DNA from: Hydrogenophaga sp.
GTDB taxonomy: Bacteria; Pseudomonadota; Gammaproteobacteria; Burkholderiales; Burkholderiaceae_C
Assembly (NCBI GenBank): GCA_018335615.1
Contig: JAGXRS010000009.1
Location: 1-7,966 of the forward strand
Direction of reading: 5' to 3'
DNA: 7,966 bases
Part shown: positions 5,710 to 7,966 of the stretch, piece after piece
Layout: the number at the start of each line of letters is the position of its first letter
Position numbering within the stretch: position 1 is the stretch's first letter
Made by a program: the position numbers and the translations under genes
Notes under the pieces: model-generated
Seen by the model: only the letters and a program-made list of their open reading frames with translations
What the model was told of the DNA's origin: nothing
The model's database searches: none

Positions 5710-6042
5710 TCAGTGCGCCGAGGCGCGTGAGAACAGGTTGAGCACCGCCACCCCGGCGATGATCAGGCCCATGCCGATGAGGCCGGCCAGGTCGATGGTC
5801 TGCCCGTACAGCAGCCAGGCCACCAGGGTGATGAGCACGATGCCCAGGCCCGACCACACGGCGTAGGTGATGCCCACCGGCAGCGTGCGCAGCACCAGCG
5901 ACAGGCAGTAGAACGCCACCGCGTAACCCAGCACCACCACCACCGAAGGCCCCAGCCGCGTGAAGCCCTCGCTGGCCTTGAGCGCGCTGGTGCCGATCAC
6001 CTCGGCCACGATGGCGATGCCCAGAATGAGCCAGGCGTTCAC
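5710..6042 (-). CDS. EmrE/Qac-type small multidrug resistance (SMR) exporter
   Basis: SMR proteins are four-helix, proton-coupled exporters of cationic drugs that work as dimers in the inner membrane. This one has 110 residues, the same as E. coli EmrE, and the key EmrE positions fall at the same numbers: Glu14 (proton/drug site, in IVAEVIGTSALK), Tyr40, Tyr60 and Trp63. SEGFTRL and VWSGLGIVLI mark the EmrE/Qac branch rather than the guanidinium exporter (Gdx/SugE) branch. Helices lie at about 4-21, 33-52, 57-76 and 85-103. The start codon is GTG (6042-6040), supported by the strong SD GGAGGA (complement of 6050-6055) 7 nt upstream and by EmrE-like length. The SD is buried in a hairpin. The gene lies 66 bp after yafJ on the same strand, so it is probably the last gene of an MFS-yafJ-SMR operon. 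Confidence 0.93.
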   Translation of the reverse strand: MNAWLILGIAIVAEVIGTSALKASEGFTRLGPSVVVVLGYAVAFYCLSLVLRTLPVGITYAVWSGLGIVLITLVAWLLYGQTIDLAGLIGMGLIIAGVAVLNLFSRASAH

Positions 6043-6102
6043 GCCCGAGTCCTCCGCTGAGGCCGCCAGCGGAGGCGCGCGGGCAGGGCGCCAGCGGCAC
6101 CC
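6043..6102 (-). promoter_or_regulatory. Structured leader of the SMR gene that hides its ribosome binding site
   Basis: Read on the minus strand, CCTCCGCTG and CAGCGGAGG (complements of 6067-6075 and 6051-6059) form a perfect 9-bp stem with a 7-nt loop. An outer 5-bp stem, GCCCG/CGGGC (6080-6084 with 6043-6047), brings the structure right up to the GTG start. The SD GGAGG forms the base of the 9-bp stem's 3' arm, so ribosome access should be blocked when it is folded. A second hairpin, GGGTGCC-GCT-GGCGCCC (6102-6086, one G-U pair), precedes it. The loops lack the ACGR loops of guanidine-II riboswitches. Possible roles are translational control, coupling to yafJ translation or a weak terminator. 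Confidence 0.5.
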
Positions 6103-6108
6103 CAGGCT

Positions 6109-6873
6109 TCAGGGCTGCGGCAGGCCATCCACGAACACCTTGAGTTCGTTCGGCTCGAAGGCGGTCCACTGCTCGTCGCGCGTGAGCGGCGTGGTGACGA
6201 TCACCGCCGCGCGTTCACCCGGCTGGCAGACGTCGGCGAAGTTCACCGTCCAGTCCTGGTCCATCAGCGTGGCCTGCGCGAAGGGGTGCTGGCGCACCAG
6301 GTAGTGCAGCCTGGTGCTGCAGTGCGCCCACAGCGCGTCGCCGTTGGAGAGCAGGAAATTGAAGGTGCCGAAGCGGCGCACCTGGGGCACGAGCTCGCGC
6401 AGCGTGAGGGTGAGTTCGGCGATGCTGGGCAGGCTGGCGTGCGATTTGGCCAGCTCCTGCAGGAGCCAGCAGAACGCGCGTTCGCTGTCGGTGCTGCCCA
6501 CCGGGCGGAAATGGCTGTGCAGTTTGGGGTGGTAGTCCTTCAGGTCGCCGTTGTGGGCGAACACCCAGTGCCGGCCCCAGAGTTCGCGCGTGAACGGGTG
6601 CGCGTTCTCCAGCGCCACCGCGCCCACGGTGGCCTTGCGTACATGGGCAATGATGCTGCGGCTTTTGAGCGGGTAGCCGCGCAGGAATTCGGCCATGCGC
6701 GATTGCGAGGCCCCTTCGTGGTCCACGAACAGGCGCAGGCCGCGGCCCTCGAAGAAGGCGATGCCCCAGCCGTCGGCGTGGTGGTCGGTCAGGCCGCCGC
6801 GCTGGCAGAAGCCGGTGAAGCTGAACGAGGCGTCGGTGGGGGTGGCGCAGTTAAGGCCCAGCAGTTGGCACAT
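6109..6873 (-). CDS. yafJ: YafJ-type class II glutamine amidotransferase
   Basis: This 254-aa protein matches E. coli YafJ (about 255 aa) along its length. It consists of a class II (N-terminal nucleophile) glutaminase domain, which should hydrolyse glutamine to release ammonia, with no synthase domain attached. Cys2, exposed after Met removal, is the expected nucleophile in MCQLLGLN. Other blocks are FSFTGFCQRGG, HADGWGIAFFEG (32-43), IIAHVRKATVG, ALENAHPFTRELWGRHW, HNGDL (107-111) and GSTDSERAFCWLL (126-138). The physiological acceptor for this family is not known. The ATG at 6873 has no SD: the preceding five bases are CCCCC, directly after the TAA of the MFS gene. This points to translation re-initiation after the MFS gene, so the two should be co-transcribed. 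An SMR gene follows after 66 bp. Confidence 0.93.
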   Translation of the reverse strand: MCQLLGLNCATPTDASFSFTGFCQRGGLTDHHADGWGIAFFEGRGLRLFVDHEGASQSRMAEFLRGYPLKSRSIIAHVRKATVGAVALENAHPFTRELWGRHWVFAHNGDLKDYHPKLHSHFRPVGSTDSERAFCWLLQELAKSHASLPSIAELTLTLRELVPQVRRFGTFNFLLSNGDALWAHCSTRLHYLVRQHPFAQATLMDQDWTVNFADVCQPGERAAVIVTTPLTRDEQWTAFEPNELKVFVDGLPQP

Positions 6874-6878
6874 GGGGG

Positions 6879-7966
6879 TTATTTTGAACGCGGTGCTGGT
6901 GGTGCGTCACGCAGTTTCCAGGCGGCCACCAGCGCCAGCGCGCAGATGCCGGCCAGCATCAGGAAGGTTTCGTTGAAGGCGGTCAGGCGCTCCGGGCTGG
7001 TGCTGGCCGTGTCGAGCCGGAAGCCGTGCGCGGCCACGCGCCACTCCAGCACGATGCCGCACAGGCTCACGCCGGCCGCGCCGCCGAGCATGCGCAGGAA
7101 GTTGATGGCGCTGGCGCCCTGCGGAATCTGCGTGCCGGGCAGGCCGCGCATGGCGCCGATGTTGAGCGAGGGCAGGATGAAGCCCAGGCCGATGCGGCCC
7201 AGAATGGCCCAGGTCACCAGCAGCGTGATCACGCGGGTGGGCTGGCTCAGGTCGATCGTCACCATCAGCGCAAACGAGGCCGCCAGCAGCAGCAGGCCGA
7301 TGCTCACCAGCCGGTGCGTGGGCTGGTGATCGGCCAGCCGGCCGACGATGGCGATGGTGACGGCCAGCACCAGCCCGGCCGGCAGCAGGATGCTGCCCAC
7401 GTAAGAGGCCGACAGGCCCAGGCCCATCTGCATGTAGACCGGCAGCAGGTAGGTGGAGCCGAACAGCGCAATGCCGTAGATGAAGGCCACGATGCAGCCC
7501 ATGGCGAAGCGCCGGTCGGCAAACAGCGACAGGTTCATCAGTGGGTCCACGCCCGCTTGCGGGTTGCGCCGGCGCGCTTTGAGCGTGCGCCGCTGCAGCA
7601 CCACGAAGGCGAGAAGCGACAGCCCGGCGCCCCCCAGCAGGGCGGCCGCGCTGGCGCCCGTGCCGCTCTGCAGCGCCACCAGGCCGTTGAGCAGGGCCAG
7701 CGTGCCCGCCGTGGCCAGCAGCAGGCCGCGCCAGTCGAGCCCGGCGCCGCGCGGCTCGGCCGGGCCGCCTCCGGGCGAGGTGTTCGGCACGAAGCGGTGC
7801 GCCAGCCAGAGCGAGACCAGGCAGAACGGCACCACCATGAAGAAGATCGAGCGCCAGCCGAATCCGTCCACCAGCAGGCCGCCGATGCTCGGGCCGATGG
7901 CGGGCGCCAGCACCACGCCCATGCCGAAGATGCCGCTGGCGCGCCCCTGCTCGTGCGGCTCGAAGG
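6879..7966 (-). CDS. DHA2-family MFS multidrug efflux transporter, C-terminal part (5' end outside window)
   Basis: This is a drug:H+ antiporter of the 14-helix DHA2 (EmrB/QacA-like) type in the inner membrane. The frame stays open to the right edge, and 361 residues are visible before TAA (6881-6879). The first visible residues, FEPHEQGRASGIFGMG, run into motif C of the antiporters, VVLAPAIGPSIGG, with the expected glycines and proline. This motif lies in helix 5, so helices 1-4 (perhaps 110-150 residues) are missing. WRSIFFMVVPFC, an LDWRGLLLATAGTLALL segment, a family-like central loop DPLMNLSLFADRRFAMG and about nine further hydrophobic segments follow. The ATG at 7922 is internal. No regulator or membrane-fusion partner is visible. 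yafJ starts 5 bp after the stop. Confidence 0.88.
   Translation of the reverse strand, partial: FEPHEQGRASGIFGMGVVLAPAIGPSIGGLLVDGFGWRSIFFMVVPFCLVSLWLAHRFVPNTSPGGGPAEPRGAGLDWRGLLLATAGTLALLNGLVALQSGTGASAAALLGGAGLSLLAFVVLQRRTLKARRRNPQAGVDPLMNLSLFADRRFAMGCIVAFIYGIALFGSTYLLPVYMQMGLGLSASYVGSILLPAGLVLAVTIAIVGRLADHQPTHRLVSIGLLLLAASFALMVTIDLSQPTRVITLLVTWAILGRIGLGFILPSLNIGAMRGLPGTQIPQGASAINFLRMLGGAAGVSLCGIVLEWRVAAHGFRLDTASTSPERLTAFNETFLMLAGICALALVAAWKLRDAPPAPRSK

Noticed and set aside
6043..6108. Guanidine riboswitch (mini-ykkC/guanidine-II) before the SMR gene
   Set aside because: Two hairpins are present, but their loops (GCT and GCGGCCT) lack the required ACGR sequence, and the exporter has EmrE/Qac rather than Gdx residues.
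6286..7329. 347-codon plus-strand open frame opposite yafJ and the MFS gene
   Set aside because: The minus-strand proteins match known families along their whole length. The plus frame has no plausible domain or ribosome binding site.

Overview
The window is GC-rich (roughly two-thirds G+C by eye), gene-dense DNA. It most resembles a chromosome of a Burkholderiales betaproteobacterium, probably Comamonadaceae (Hydrogenophaga, Acidovorax or Variovorax-like). This rests on the proteobacterial GshA type, the BenE, GshB and VF530 protein sequences, TACAAT/CACAAT-type -10 boxes close to start codons, and short hairpin repeats between genes. The taxonomic call is inference from recognition, not from a search. 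No RNA gene, insertion sequence, phage gene or CRISPR array was seen.

Left part (plus strand, 1-4966). The 3' part of proA (proline synthesis) is followed by a 226-bp spacer with a good -10 box. Then comes gshA (glutamate-cysteine ligase), a 237-bp spacer holding two tandem copies of a palindromic repeat, benE (membrane transporter of the benzoate/H+ symporter family), gshB (glutathione synthetase) and a small VF530/DUF2132 protein gene. benE and gshB overlap by 4 bp, and gshB and the VF530 gene are 9 bp apart, so these three look like one translationally coupled operon. Both enzymes of glutathione synthesis are therefore present, with a transporter gene between them.

Middle (4967-5680). A 186-bp spacer carries a terminator-like hairpin and a 13-bp inverted repeat with one mismatch, which overlaps a possible promoter. 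It precedes a 175-aa protein of unknown function with two apparent domains.

Right part (minus strand, 7966-5710). A DHA2-type drug-efflux MFS transporter (its N-terminal part is outside the window), a YafJ-type class II glutamine amidotransferase and an EmrE/Qac-type SMR exporter lie head to tail and converge on the unknown gene. MFS and yafJ are 5 bp apart. The SMR gene starts with GTG and its strong Shine-Dalgarno sequence lies inside a perfect 9-bp stem.

I found no clearly new multi-gene system. The items most worth following are the dyad before the unknown gene, the SD-sequestering hairpin before the SMR gene, the benE-gshB coupling and the tandem palindromic repeats.
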